Source: Desulfovibrio sp. (GTDB taxonomy: Bacteria > Desulfobacterota > Desulfovibrionia > Desulfovibrionales > Desulfovibrionaceae). Taken from it: a stretch of 64,000 bases of DNA. Below the pieces are notes generated by a model. The model made no database searches, was not told where the DNA came from, and saw nothing but the letters and a program-made list of their open reading frames with translations. The position numbers and the translations under genes were made by a program. Location of the stretch: positions 1-64,000 of the forward strand of contig JACRDI010000036.1 of NCBI GenBank assembly GCA_016218665.1, read 5' to 3'. This document shows, in pieces, positions 32,336 to 41,805 of the stretch. Position 1 is the first letter of the stretch. The number at the start of each line of letters is the position of its first letter.

Positions 32336-32677
32336 ATGGCCAAGACGCTGATTACGCTGGAAGGATTGGACATGTACATCCAGGATGGCAAGCTGGTGCT
32401 GGACAGCTCCAAGATCATCACTCCGGGCGCGCGCGACGAGTTGTACAAGCGCGGCGTGGAGCTGGAGTACTCTCCGGCCCCGCACGAGGCTCCGGGGCAT
32501 TCCTGCGCGGAAGACACACCCGGCGCCCACTGTGCGCAGGCCGGCGCGTACCCCGAGGACCTGCTCCTCGGCGTGGCGAGCATCATCCGCCAGCATTACG
32601 GCATCACCGATCCCGACGACCTGCGCAAGGTCACCCTCGAAACCGTGGCGGCAATCGGCAACTGCCTGGAGAAGTAG
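32336..32677 (+). CDS. 113-aa microcompartment-locus protein of unknown function
   Basis: Small soluble protein. An N-terminal part (AKTLITLEGLDMYIQDGKLVLDSSKIITPGARDEL) is followed by a His/Cys-rich loop (HEAPGHSCAEDTPGAHCAQ) and a helical end (DLLLGVASIIRQHYGITDPDDLRKVTLETVAAI). The Cys/His loop could bind metal. ATG at 32336 has GAGG five bases upstream. I do not recognise a named family; the N-terminal segment faintly recalls the beginnings of EutQ/EutT-type proteins. Position between two shell genes suggests a compartment role. Confidence 0.7.
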   Translation: MAKTLITLEGLDMYIQDGKLVLDSSKIITPGARDELYKRGVELEYSPAPHEAPGHSCAEDTPGAHCAQAGAYPEDLLLGVASIIRQHYGITDPDDLRKVTLETVAAIGNCLEK

Positions 32678-32683
32678 CGCATT

Positions 32684-32708
32684 CCGGCGGAGCGCCCTGC
32701 GCCGCCGG
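32684..32708 (+). other. RNA hairpin before the third BMC-H gene
   Basis: CCGGCGG (32684-32690) pairs with CCGCCGG (32702-32708) around AGCGCCCTGCG, in the 83-base gap ahead of the BMC-H gene. No T-run. Third example of an intra-operon hairpin next to a highly expressed gene. Confidence 0.4.
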
Positions 32709-32760
32709 CAACCTTTCGGGCCCGGCCCGATAAACACCCCAGCTCAACAAGGAGAAGACA

Positions 32761-33045
32761 ATGGCGAAGCAGACGAACGCCCTGGGCATGATCGAAACAC
32801 GCGGCCTGGTCGCCGCCGTGGAGGCCGCCGACGCCATGGTGAAGGCCGCCAATGTGACCCTGGTGGGCCGCGAGCAGGTCGGCTCGGGCCTTGTGACCGT
32901 TCTGGTGCGCGGCGACGTGGGCGCGGTGAAGGCCGCCACCGACGCGGGCGCCGCCGTGGCCGCGCGCGTGGGCGAACTGGTGAGCGTGCACGTCATCCCG
33001 CGTCCTCACGAGGAAGTGGAATTGATCTTGCCCCAGGGCAAGTGA
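32761..33045 (+). CDS. BMC-H shell protein 3
   Basis: 94-aa single BMC-domain hexamer protein, close paralogue of the one at 28825 ([46 protein letters not shown]). Differences cluster at GREQVGSG near the pore and at the C-terminus. Strong AAGGAGAAGACA site before the ATG suggests abundant expression. Confidence 0.96.
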   Translation: MAKQTNALGMIETRGLVAAVEAADAMVKAANVTLVGREQVGSGLVTVLVRGDVGAVKAATDAGAAVAARVGELVSVHVIPRPHEEVELILPQGK

Positions 33046-33134
33046 GCCCTGCTTTCGGCATGATCGCCGAAGGCGCGACGACGACAGCGGCATGCAAACC
33101 ATGCGGAAGTATGCGCGCGGAACGGGAGAAGCAC

Positions 33135-34241
33135 ATGACCCAGTTCTACGGAAAGACGAAAATCTGCTACGGCCCCTACGCGCTGGAGGCGCTGGAGACC
33201 TTTCCGGCCGACCACGCCTTCGTCGTGACCGACCCCTTCATGGTCAAGAGCGGCTTTGCGGAGCAGGCCCTGAGCCACCTGAGCCGCAAGGGCATCGGCT
33301 ACAGCGTGTATTCCGACGTGGAGACCGACCCCTCGCTGCAGGCCGTGGTGGAAACCACGCGCCACTTTCTGGAAAGCAAGGCGGACATGATCATCGCGCT
33401 GGGCGGCGGTTCGGCCATCGACATGGCCAAAGCCGTCTCCTACTTCGGCCGCAAGGTCGACACGGCCCGCAGCGTCAGGCTGGTCGCCATCCCCACCACC
33501 AGCGGCACCGGCTCTGAGGTGACCTCCATCGCCGTCGTCACGGACAAGGTCAACGGGGTCAAGATTCCGCTCAACGACGAGCTGCTCATCCCCGACGCGG
33601 CCATTTTGGACGCGCGGTTCACGCGGACCCTGCCGCCCCACGTGACCGCCGCCACCGGACTCGATGTGCTGACCCACGCGGTGGAGGCGTACACCTCGCG
33701 CCAGAGCAACATGTTCACCGACATCTACGCCGAGCGGGCCATCCGCATCGTGTTCACCTACCTGGGCCGCGCCTACGGGCAGGGCGACGACATGGTCGCG
33801 CGCGAGCACATGCTCCTCGGCTCGTGCATGGCGGGACTGGCCTTCACCAACAGCGGCCTGGGCATCACCCACAGCATGGCCCACAGCCTCGGCGGCCTGT
33901 TCCACGTCCCGCACGGGCTGGCCAACGCGGTGCTGCTGCCCTTCGTCATCGCCTTCAACAGCTTCGACGCGGGCGTGAAGTATCGCGAGATCGCGGAAAT
34001 GATCGGGCTGCCCGCCTCCTCCGTGGAGGAGGGCACCCGCAACCTGACCGGCGCGGTGCGCGACCTCAACGCATCCATGAAAATCCCCGCGCGCGTGCGC
34101 GAGCTCAAGGTGGACGAGCGGGAATTCCGCCGCAGCCTGGACACCATGGCGCAGAACGTCCTGGAGGACATCTGCACGAAGAGCAACCCGCGCAGCCCTT
34201 CGCGCGGGGACATCGTCAGCCTGCTGGAGGGCGCCTGGTAG
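33135..34241 (+). CDS. Iron-containing alcohol dehydrogenase (CutO-type)
   Basis: 368-aa group III alcohol dehydrogenase that can reduce acetaldehyde to ethanol and regenerate NAD+ in the compartment. It has the NAD-binding ALGGGSAIDMAKAV and PTTSGTGSEVTS segments and the iron ligands in LDVLTHAVEAYTS and HSMAHSLGGLFHVPHG. ATG at 33135 is supported by GGGAGAAG upstream; the reading frame is open further 5', but that stretch overlaps the real BMC-H gene in another frame. No clear encapsulation tail, so targeting may be by piggy-back. Confidence 0.93.
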   Translation: MTQFYGKTKICYGPYALEALETFPADHAFVVTDPFMVKSGFAEQALSHLSRKGIGYSVYSDVETDPSLQAVVETTRHFLESKADMIIALGGGSAIDMAKAVSYFGRKVDTARSVRLVAIPTTSGTGSEVTSIAVVTDKVNGVKIPLNDELLIPDAAILDARFTRTLPPHVTAATGLDVLTHAVEAYTSRQSNMFTDIYAERAIRIVFTYLGRAYGQGDDMVAREHMLLGSCMAGLAFTNSGLGITHSMAHSLGGLFHVPHGLANAVLLPFVIAFNSFDAGVKYREIAEMIGLPASSVEEGTRNLTGAVRDLNASMKIPARVRELKVDEREFRRSLDTMAQNVLEDICTKSNPRSPSRGDIVSLLEGAW

Positions 34242-34328
34242 AGACCAGAGACGCGAAACTTCGCCGCGGCCCGTGCAAGGCAGAACCCCACTCGCGGCAC
34301 CGTGGGAACGCCGGAGAGGAGAACGTCC

Positions 34329-35663
34329 ATGGAAAAGCTGACTGTTGACGCCATTCGCGCAGCGGGCGTGGTGGGCGCTGGGGGCGCGGGCCTGCCTGTC
34401 CATGTGAAGGCCGATGCCGCGGCGAGCACAGTGCTGGTGAACGGCGCCTCGTGCGAGCCGCTGCTCACGAGCGATCCGTACCTGATGGAGACGCAGGCGG
34501 ACACGCTGCTGCGCGGCCTGCGGGCCATGATGGACGCCACCGGCGCGAACCGGGGCGTGGTCTGCCTCAAGGGGAAGCACGCCGCGGCCATGGGTTCCGT
34601 CCGGGAGGCCGCGGCCCGCCTGGGCGACGGCTTGGTGGACGTCTTCGAACTGGGCGACTTCTACCCGGCGGGCGACGAGCAGGTCCTGGTGTACGACGTG
34701 CTCGGGGGCATCGTGCCGGAGCGGGGCATCCCCCTGCAGATCGGCGCCGTGGTCAGCAACGTGGAAACGCTGTGCAACGTCGCCCACGCGCTGGAAGGCA
34801 GGCCCGTGACCCACCGCTACCTTACGGTGTGCTGCGAGGTGGCCCGGCCCATGATGCTGCGTGTTCCCGTGGGCACCCGCGTCGCCGAGGTGCTGGACTT
34901 CGCCGGCGGCCCGACCAGGCCGGACTGCGTCGTGGTCGATGGCGGCCCCATGATGGGCCGGGTGCTGTCCGACACGGACCAGCCCGTGACCAAGACCACG
35001 TCAGGACTGCTGGTGCTGCCGCCGCACCACCCCGTGGTGGCGCGCAAGATCATGGACCCGCGCTCGGTCTGGCGTCTGACCAGCACCGTGTGCTGCCAGT
35101 GCTCGCACTGCACGGATCTCTGCCCGAGGTACCTGCTGGGGCACAGCCTGCACCCGCACAGGCTCATGCGCCTGCCGCCGGACGAGGCGGCGGCCAGCCC
35201 GCTGGCCCGGGAGGCGCTGCTCTGCTCCGAATGCGGCGTTTGCGAGAAATACGCCTGCCCCATGGGGCTCTCGCCGCGCGAGGTGAACGCCCAGTTGAAA
35301 CGTCAGCTCATGGCGGGGGGAGCCAAGTGGGAAGGCGGCGGCAGGCAGCTCGCCGCCTCAAGCTTCCGCTCCATCCGCAGGATTCCCACCAGCCGTCTCG
35401 TCCAGCGGCTGGGCCTGGGCGGATACGCTGAGCACTCCCCCTTTGCGGGCGACTATACGCCCCGGAAAGTGCGCATCCCCCTGCGGCAGCACATCGGCGC
35501 GCCCGCGGTGCCCGTGGTGCGCGTGGGGAGCGATGTGCGCGCGGGCGATCTCATCGGCGAAATCCCCGAGGGCGCAATGGGCGCCCGCGTGCACGCCAGC
35601 ATCAGCGGCGGTGTCACCGCCATCGAGAATGGGATGATAACCATCGTAGCCAGAGGCAGGTGA
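34329..35663 (+). CDS. pduS: PduS-like flavin/Fe-S electron-transfer protein
   Basis: 444-aa RnfC/PduS-family protein. Gly-rich opening GVVGAGGAGLPVHVK, the NADH/FMN-binding core (NGASCEPLLTSDPYLM, SNVETLCNVAHAL), then two ferredoxin-like 4Fe-4S sites (CCQCSHCTDLCP and CSECGVCEKYACPMG) and a C-terminal barrel-sandwich domain (RVGSDVRAGDLIGEIPEG). In propanediol compartments PduS reduces cobalamin and docks on PduT to move electrons across the shell. There is no B12 enzyme here, so in a choline locus it more likely balances NAD(H) or supplies electrons to CutD. ATG at 34329 with GGAGAGGAG upstream. Confidence 0.92.
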   Translation: MEKLTVDAIRAAGVVGAGGAGLPVHVKADAAASTVLVNGASCEPLLTSDPYLMETQADTLLRGLRAMMDATGANRGVVCLKGKHAAAMGSVREAAARLGDGLVDVFELGDFYPAGDEQVLVYDVLGGIVPERGIPLQIGAVVSNVETLCNVAHALEGRPVTHRYLTVCCEVARPMMLRVPVGTRVAEVLDFAGGPTRPDCVVVDGGPMMGRVLSDTDQPVTKTTSGLLVLPPHHPVVARKIMDPRSVWRLTSTVCCQCSHCTDLCPRYLLGHSLHPHRLMRLPPDEAAASPLAREALLCSECGVCEKYACPMGLSPREVNAQLKRQLMAGGAKWEGGGRQLAASSFRSIRRIPTSRLVQRLGLGGYAEHSPFAGDYTPRKVRIPLRQHIGAPAVPVVRVGSDVRAGDLIGEIPEGAMGARVHASISGGVTAIENGMITIVARGR

Positions 35664-35668
35664 CCGTC

Positions 35669-36220
35669 ATGCAGTTGCGGACCATCGGATGTGTGGAGTT
35701 GAACAGCATCGGCATGGGGATGAGGGTCGCGGACGAGATGGTCAAGGCGGCCGATGTGGCGCTGGTCCTGGCCCGGCCCATCTGCCCCGGCAGATATCTG
35801 GTGATGGTGACCGGCGACACAGGCGCCGTGTCCCAGGCGGTGCGGACCGGCCTGGACCTGGGCGCGGACATGGTGGTGGACAGCCTCGTCCTCTCCAACG
35901 TCCACGAGAGCGTCATCCCGGCCATGAACGGCACCGCCGTGCTGGAGAGCATCAACGCCCTGGGCGTCGTCGAGACCTACACGGTGGCCTCCTGCATCCT
36001 GGCGGCCGACGCCGCCGCCAAGTCCGGGGACATCCGCCTGCTGGAGCTGCGCTTTGCGGCCGGGCTCGGCGGCAAGGCCTTCGTTACCATGACCGGCGAG
36101 GTGGGCGCGGTGCAGACCTCCGTGGACGCCGGCGCGGCAAGCGTGACCGGAGGCGGGCCCGTGGTGAGCAAAATCGTCATCCCCTCGCCCTGCGAGGATC
36201 TCAAGCGCCACATCCTGTAG
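35669..36220 (+). CDS. pduT: PduT-like BMC-T shell protein with a 4Fe-4S-site Cys
   Basis: 183-aa tandem-BMC protein strongly resembling PduT: ELNSIGMGMRVADEMVKAADV, LARPICPGRYLVMVTGD, DSLVLSNVHESVIPAM and GVVETYTVASCILAADAAAK. The Cys in PICPG matches the PduT Cys that, from three subunits, holds a 4Fe-4S cluster in the central pore. Directly follows pduS (start overlaps its ribosome-site region), the same pairing as in pdu operons, supporting a trans-shell electron path. ATG at 35669 (AGGTGA upstream); a GTG at 35660 is possible. Confidence 0.93.
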   Translation: MQLRTIGCVELNSIGMGMRVADEMVKAADVALVLARPICPGRYLVMVTGDTGAVSQAVRTGLDLGADMVVDSLVLSNVHESVIPAMNGTAVLESINALGVVETYTVASCILAADAAAKSGDIRLLELRFAAGLGGKAFVTMTGEVGAVQTSVDAGAASVTGGGPVVSKIVIPSPCEDLKRHIL

Positions 36221-36241
36221 CCGCCGGGACAGGAAGGAGCC

Positions 36242-36589
36242 ATGGAAGAGACGAAACAGCGCATCATACAGGAGTATGTGCCTGGCAGGCAGATCACGCT
36301 GGCCCACATCATCGCCAGCCCGCAGCCGGGAATCTGCCTCAAGCTCGGCCTGGATGACGAAACGGCCACGGCCATCGGCATCCTCACCATCACTCCCAGC
36401 GAGGGCGTGATCATCGCCGCGGACATCGCCACCAAGGCGGCCGCCGTTGGGATCGGCTTTCTGGACCGCTTCGGCGGCTCGCTTCTCATCACCGGCGATG
36501 TGGCCAGCATTGAAGCCGCCTTGAACGGCGTGCTGCAGTACTTTGGCACCGTGCTGCGCTACGACCTCACGGACATGACGTGGTCGTAG
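36242..36589 (+). CDS. EutS/PduU-type circularly permuted BMC-H shell protein
   Basis: 115-aa protein with the EutS/PduU signature: N-terminal [21 protein letters not shown], expected to form a small beta-barrel over the pore, then permuted BMC domain ([43 protein letters not shown]). AGGAAGGAGCC precedes the ATG. Gate-like minor shell component. Confidence 0.95.
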   Translation: MEETKQRIIQEYVPGRQITLAHIIASPQPGICLKLGLDDETATAIGILTITPSEGVIIAADIATKAAAVGIGFLDRFGGSLLITGDVASIEAALNGVLQYFGTVLRYDLTDMTWS

Positions 36590-36600
36590 ACGGGATGTGC

Positions 36601-37059
36601 ATGCGGCGCGTCATGCTCATGGGAGAGCGCGGCGCGGGCAGGCACAGCCTGGTCCACGCGCTGGGCGGCAGCGCCACCGGGGGCCTGCTGTCCCTGGCCG
36701 TGGAATACGCCGGGCCCTTCGTGCTGCCCCCTGCGGAATTCCTGGAAAACCGGCGGTTCTACCGGGCGCTCATCACCGCCTCCATGGAATGCGGCGCCGT
36801 GCTGTTCGTGCAGGACGCCACGCGCGCCACCTCCGCATTCCCGCCCGGCTTCGCGCGCCTCTACAATCGCGGCGTGCTGGGCGTGATCACCAAGACGGAC
36901 CGCCGCGACGCCGATGTGGACCGCGCAACGCGCTTCCTGCGCAATGCGGGACTTGCTCCGGGGCAGATCATCGCCGTCAGCGCGATCACCGGACACGGGC
37001 TCGACGCGCTGCGCTGCGCGGCGGCGGAGCCTCTCCCCCAGGGCCGCGCCCCTGCGTGA
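36601..37059 (+). CDS. EutP/PduV-like GTPase homologue with altered P-loop
   Basis: 152-aa small protein aligning with EutP/PduV from its MRRVMLMGERGAGRHSL start. Known relatives have G-x4-G-K-S/T at the P-loop; here it reads GERGAGRH, with Arg for the invariant Lys and His for Ser/Thr. The guanine motif survives as TKTD, and the ENRRFYRALITASMECGAVLFVQDA segment fits EutP. GTP or acetate-kinase-like activity reported for the family is therefore doubtful here. Start chosen at 36601 to match family N-termini; upstream GTG 36580 and ATG 36595 are possible. Last gene of the microcompartment operon. Confidence 0.85.
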   Translation: MRRVMLMGERGAGRHSLVHALGGSATGGLLSLAVEYAGPFVLPPAEFLENRRFYRALITASMECGAVLFVQDATRATSAFPPGFARLYNRGVLGVITKTDRRDADVDRATRFLRNAGLAPGQIIAVSAITGHGLDALRCAAAEPLPQGRAPA

Positions 37060-38047
37060 GCGTGACCCCGGGGCCGTGGCGGCCCTGGACCTCGCCGTCG
37101 ATCAGACCAAGAATCTTGCGGGAGCGGATTCCCAATCGCGGTAGGGATGTTCCGGCGGTGGGCCGCGGCGGCGACGCTCCACCGGGGAGGCATTCATTTT
37201 GGCACGAGATGGAAGTTGGGCGAAAAGCCTGAAATGCGCCGGAGGTCATTGACCTGCCCCCTGAAACCGGGACCATTCAAAGTGAGAAAACTCTCACGCC
37301 AAGTGGTCCAAGGTGGGTGGCATCTCCAATCGCCTTGTTCATTGTTCCGCTCCCTGTTCAAGGAGGGGAGCAAGGAACTCCCGCCTCTCCCGTCATCCAC
37401 TTCTTCGGCGTCGCATTTCTTGCGGCAGCATCTTGAGCACGGGCGGCAAAGGGGTCCGAGTCGACCTTTCCCCCGTTGGATCTGGCCTCAGCACTCTGAA
37501 TGCGAGAGGCAACAGCCTGAGTCATCGCTTGCAAGATCCTGAGTTCCTGGACATGAGCAGTTCCTGACTGGCTTGCTGCAACAGCTGGGGCTGTAGGGTT
37601 GGCAAGTATCCCCATATTCCACACAGAGACACGTTCGCTCCCCGGAATTGTGGAGCACAATCATCGCATGTGCGATGCCCAGCACAAGGGGCCACCCTCC
37701 AGAAGGGCCGAGAGAACCTAAGCGGCCTGTGCTCTCCCCTCCACCGCCGCAGGCAGGCCCACCGCGAGGCAACCCGACTCGCCCGCACGTTGAGGAGTAC
37801 GCACCCGGCACTGAGGAGTAAGGTCCGCGAATGGAACCGATATGGTGCCCACATTTTGCCGCCAAATCCGCCTCCCACACCAGAAACCATACATAGTTCA
37901 AGGCCAGACTTCGCGATAAGTGGGCACAACAGTCCAAAGGCCTGCAATATCGAGACTATCTATACCACATAGCCAGGGTTGCCAAAAACCGATAAAAATG
38001 AGAGGGATTATCGGTAGTGCCGTTACAATGCCAAAAGCAGGTGGAAC
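37060..38047. other. Gene-poor stretch after the microcompartment operon
   Basis: Nearly 1 kb with no well-supported gene. The best frame is on the minus strand, about 37358-37615 (from an internal ATG, MGILANPTAPAVAASQSG...), with an Ala-rich helical composition that could be a gene remnant, but it lacks a ribosome site and I cannot place it in a family. No clear terminator was found right after 37059. Confidence 0.4.
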
Positions 38048-39181
38048 ATGCCCACAGCTCAAACAAATCAGAATGACGTCAGCGATCAAAACCAAAGTTG
38101 TAGCAGCAACCTCGTATGCATTCCGATACAATTCATGAGGGAGCTTTCCTCGTCACAAACAGCACTGGACATAATTAAAATAGTTGCACATTGGTTTTAC
38201 GAAATATTTGAAGCAGAACGTGCTTCTATAACACTATCCACTGGCGATAGTATGCTTAGCGTCATTGCCCTTGAAGGGAACGATGCGATCCCGATCGGCG
38301 TTGACATGCCAATTGATTGCACGATGGTAGGGCGTGTCTTTACAACAGGGAAAACTGAGTGCTGTAACGATCTTTCTCAATCTGAAGACATCGATTGCAG
38401 AATGTTGTTAAATGGAAACATAATGTCTTGCCTCGATGTACCTCTGACAAAGAATGATTTATGTTTTGGAACCATCAACGTGGGACGCTCAAAGAAAAAT
38501 GCGTTCAATGACGCAGACATACTACGACTTGAGTCTGTGGCACACCTTGTATCTGCGCTGATGTATATAGATCGCTTGACCGACCAATTGCGTATTATCG
38601 CAGACACTGACTCATTAACGGGGATACTAAACCGCAGAGCATTTCTCAAACAATTTGGGGATGCCTGCCGCGAAAAAAGACGGTCACGGGGTCATGGAAT
38701 TGCCTTGATTGACCTGGATCACTTCAAGCGGGTCAATGATGCCTATGGCCATAATGCTGGGGATAAGGTGCTTATACAATTCTGCCGCATCCTTCGTATG
38801 GTATTCAGAAGCAATGATTTGATCGCGAGATTCGGGGGTGAGGAGTTTTGCATATTTGCAAGCGACATAACATATCTTGACTTTAAATATCTATTGAATC
38901 GCCTGCTCGATATCCTTCGCAGTACGCCCATCGATTTCGCTCAAGGGCGTATACAGGTTACTGCGAGCATTGGAGCAGTCCACACAAAGCGTTTGATCAA
39001 CAAATTCGACAAAATTTACGCACAAGCGGACAAAGCGCTCTACTGTGCCAAAAATGGGGGACGGGACCGTGTTGAACTTGTAGTTCTGGTGAAAGAACCT
39101 GCTTCAGGCAACAGTCGTGGACACAATGAAAATTTGTGCACCTCGGCTCGAATCAAATCTCGTGATTCACATCAAGGCTAA
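38048..39181 (+). CDS. GAF-GGDEF diguanylate cyclase
   Basis: 377-aa cytosolic signalling protein. A GAF-like sensor domain (about 30-175; FMRELSSSQTALDIIKIVAHWF...) precedes a GGDEF domain (about 195-345) with an intact active site GGEEF and, five residues upstream, the RSND product-inhibition site (RxxD), so c-di-GMP synthesis with feedback is expected. Other conserved parts: DTDSLTGILNRRAF and IDLDHFKRVNDAYGH. Codons are AT-richer than all neighbours, suggesting transfer. ATG at 38048 with GCAGGTGG upstream. A short, charged tail after VELVVLVKE is not conserved. Confidence 0.92.
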   Translation: MPTAQTNQNDVSDQNQSCSSNLVCIPIQFMRELSSSQTALDIIKIVAHWFYEIFEAERASITLSTGDSMLSVIALEGNDAIPIGVDMPIDCTMVGRVFTTGKTECCNDLSQSEDIDCRMLLNGNIMSCLDVPLTKNDLCFGTINVGRSKKNAFNDADILRLESVAHLVSALMYIDRLTDQLRIIADTDSLTGILNRRAFLKQFGDACREKRRSRGHGIALIDLDHFKRVNDAYGHNAGDKVLIQFCRILRMVFRSNDLIARFGGEEFCIFASDITYLDFKYLLNRLLDILRSTPIDFAQGRIQVTASIGAVHTKRLINKFDKIYAQADKALYCAKNGGRDRVELVVLVKEPASGNSRGHNENLCTSARIKSRDSHQG

Positions 39182-39975
39182 TGACAAAGGCGTTTCCCTA
39201 CATCGCGTTGGCATGACACTGTCCCTGCGCATTGATGGGCCAGTGGAGAGCGACCGCGTCTGTCAGCGTGTCTGTAGCATACAAGGCCGAAGACAAGAAA
39301 ATATATCTATATCTTTATTACCTCAATAACATAAGATTCAAAAAGTAAAAATCCGATCCTCTCCTCCACTCATTTCGAAAATCAATGACCTAGACAATAT
39401 ACGCCACAATCAGAGACACCAATGTTTGGCATCGCCATGCGCATTCCAGCCGACCCAACTCTTTCCCATCATCGTGTTTACTTTTTCCAACACCCGTTCC
39501 CAAGGCGTTCACTCCCCATGGCTTGCCGAGAACATCCAAGTATTACATCACACGCGGGATTCATGGAGAGCCTTGCAGATAGGCCGGACTCCTCGCGTAT
39601 GTGGTCTGCACCACGGTGCAGAAAGCAACCAAAGCGAAATAGACTCCGCTGAAGTTCGCGCTATCCTGTAAAAACTCCCCTCCCCCCTTCTGGAAAAACG
39701 CGGGGACCATTGCACGCCAAGGTCAGCCAGGGCACCAGCGCCGCCTTGACACGGGGTCATCGCACGGGCGGAACCGAGGTCTGGAGGGAAAGCGGCAGTC
39801 CCCGCCCCAGGCGTCCCCAGCAACCATACCGTCGTGGCGTTCATGACCACCGCGCCCGCCCCGCCCAGGCGGCCCAGCAATTGCAAACGCGCTTTTTCGA
39901 AGGACGTATATTGCCTTTCTGCGCGCGTTGGCCTAAATACTACAAAATGCGCTACACCCTTCGCGAGGAGCCGTC
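39182..39975. other. Gene-free stretch between the GGDEF and chemoreceptor genes
   Basis: About 790 bases, AT-rich near the left and GC-rich near the right. Only short unsupported frames. The chemoreceptor promoter must be in the right part, ahead of GCGAGGAGCCGTC at its start; I see no defined boxes. Confidence 0.45.
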
Positions 39976-41745
39976 ATGAATACACTCCATTCCGTAAAAC
40001 TGCAGACGAAGCTGCTGGTCGGTTTCCTGCTCGTCTCCATGGTCACCGTCCTTGTCGGCGTCATCGGCATCATCAAGCTGCGCAAGATCGCTGATGACGA
40101 CGCCTTCCTGTACCAGCGCGTGACCTTGCCTCTGGGCGAAATCTCCGACATCGCCGTTTCTTTCCAGCGCATCCGCATCAACGTGCGCGATGCGGTGGAA
40201 TCCACGGACAAGTCCAACCGGGGCGCGGCAGTGGAGACGATCAAGCAGCTGCGGGAGCGCATTGCCAGCAAGATGGATTCCTTCGAAAAAACCATCATCT
40301 CCGCCGAGGCGAAACAGAGCTTCGTTGAACTCAAGCAGGCTCGCGAGGACTACGTGAAGGCCATCGACAAGATCTTGGCGCTGGACGCAGCCGGCAAGGA
40401 CGAGGAGGCCAAGGTCGTCATCGGCGGCGAGGCCAAGCAAGCGGCCCTCCACTACCAGGCCATGATCGACAAGCTCGTCGAGTCGAAGGAACTGCAAGGC
40501 AAGCTCACCGCCGCAAAGAACACCGAGACGGCCAGCAGCGCCTCAAGTCTTATGTACATTTTCATCGCCCTGGGCTTTCTGGCCTCCATCGGGCTCGGCG
40601 CGCTGCTCACCCGCGATGTCATGGGCCAGCTCGGAGAAGATCCCGGCTACCTGGCGGAGGTCGCGGGCAAAATCGCCGGGGGCGATCTCAATGTGGCCTT
40701 CCGTCCGCAGAAGAAGGAAGGAGGGGTCTACCTCGTCATCCAGGGCATGGTGAAGACCATGAAGGGCAAGATAGCCGAGGCCGAACAGAAAACCGCCGAA
40801 GCCGCCGAACAGGCGCGTCTGGCCCAGATAGCCACCGACGAAGCGAACCAGGCCAAGGCCGCCGCGGAGCGCGCCAAGGCCGAGGGCATGATGCTGGCTG
40901 CCCAGCAGTTGGAAAAGGTCGTGGAGGTCGTCTCCAGCGCGAGCGAGCAACTCTCGGCCCAGGTGGAGCAGTCCTCCCGTGGAGCGGAGGCCCAAAGCGC
41001 CCGCGTCGGCGAGACCGCCACCGCCATGGAGGAAATGAACTCCACGGTGCTTGAGGTTGCGCGCAACGCCTCCCATGCCGCCGAGTCCACGGACACGGCG
41101 CACAAGAAGGCCGCCGAGGGCTCACAGGTGGTCAGCAAGGTCGTCGAGGGCATCGGCGAGATGCAGCGCGTGTCCCAGGCGCTCAAGACGGACATGGAGG
41201 CCCTGGGCAGGCAGGCCGAGGGCATCGGCCAGGTCATGAACGTCATTTCCGACATCGCCGACCAGACCAACCTGCTGGCGCTCAATGCCGCCATCGAAGC
41301 CGCCCGCGCGGGCGACGCGGGGCGCGGCTTCGCCGTGGTGGCCGACGAGGTCCGCAAGCTGGCCGAGAAGACCATGGCCGCCACCAAGGAGGTCGGCGAC
41401 GCCATCAGCGGCATCCAGCAGGGTACCCGCAAGAACCTGGATAACGTGGAACGCGCTGCCCATACCGTGGAGCAGGCCACCACCCTGGCCCAAAAGTCCG
41501 GCGAGGCACTGAACGAGATCGTGCTCGTGGTGGACACCGCCACGGACCAGGTGCGCTCCATCGCCACGGCGAGCGAACAGCAGTCCGCCACAAGCGAGGA
41601 GATCAACCGCAGCATAGAGGACATCAACCGCATCTCCAGCGAGACCGCCGACGCCATGCGGCAGTCCGCGCAAGCCGTGGGCGAGCTGGCCCACCAGGCT
41701 CAGACCCTCCGCTCGCTCATCGAGAGGATGAAGGCCGGCGGCTGA
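39976..41745 (+). CDS. Methyl-accepting chemotaxis protein
   Basis: 589-aa chemoreceptor. TM1 about 13-35, periplasmic four-helix-bundle sensor (40-185; [22 protein letters not shown]), TM2 about 190-212, HAMP region ([28 protein letters not shown]), then long cytoplasmic coiled coil with the hairpin tip [15 protein letters not shown]. The C-terminus (LIERMKAGG) lacks a CheR-tethering pentapeptide. GAGGAGCCGTC precedes the ATG. Ligand unknown; 4HB sensors often bind small organic acids or amino acids. Monocistronic, ended by a terminator. Confidence 0.95.
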   Translation: MNTLHSVKLQTKLLVGFLLVSMVTVLVGVIGIIKLRKIADDDAFLYQRVTLPLGEISDIAVSFQRIRINVRDAVESTDKSNRGAAVETIKQLRERIASKMDSFEKTIISAEAKQSFVELKQAREDYVKAIDKILALDAAGKDEEAKVVIGGEAKQAALHYQAMIDKLVESKELQGKLTAAKNTETASSASSLMYIFIALGFLASIGLGALLTRDVMGQLGEDPGYLAEVAGKIAGGDLNVAFRPQKKEGGVYLVIQGMVKTMKGKIAEAEQKTAEAAEQARLAQIATDEANQAKAAAERAKAEGMMLAAQQLEKVVEVVSSASEQLSAQVEQSSRGAEAQSARVGETATAMEEMNSTVLEVARNASHAAESTDTAHKKAAEGSQVVSKVVEGIGEMQRVSQALKTDMEALGRQAEGIGQVMNVISDIADQTNLLALNAAIEAARAGDAGRGFAVVADEVRKLAEKTMAATKEVGDAISGIQQGTRKNLDNVERAAHTVEQATTLAQKSGEALNEIVLVVDTATDQVRSIATASEQQSATSEEINRSIEDINRISSETADAMRQSAQAVGELAHQAQTLRSLIERMKAGG

Positions 41746-41768
41746 TCACCACCACACACCGAGCGCGG

Positions 41769-41805
41769 AAGGCCGTCCAGGGCAACCTGGGCGGCCTTTG
41801 GCTTC
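41769..41805 (+). terminator. Intrinsic terminator after the chemoreceptor gene
   Basis: 13-bp stem (41769-41781 with 41786-41798, one G-T pair) closed by a stable GCAA tetraloop and followed by TTTGGCTTC. Located 24 bases after the stop codon. Confidence 0.75.

Noticed and set aside
32385-33134. In-frame upstream extension of the iron alcohol dehydrogenase
   Set aside because: It overlaps the unknown 113-aa gene and a clear BMC-H gene in other frames; the family N-terminus starts at 33135 behind a ribosome site.
37147-37937. Several overlapping frames of 100-150 codons on both strands
   Set aside because: No ribosome sites, no recognisable domains and mutually overlapping. Reported only as a gene-poor stretch with one possible remnant.
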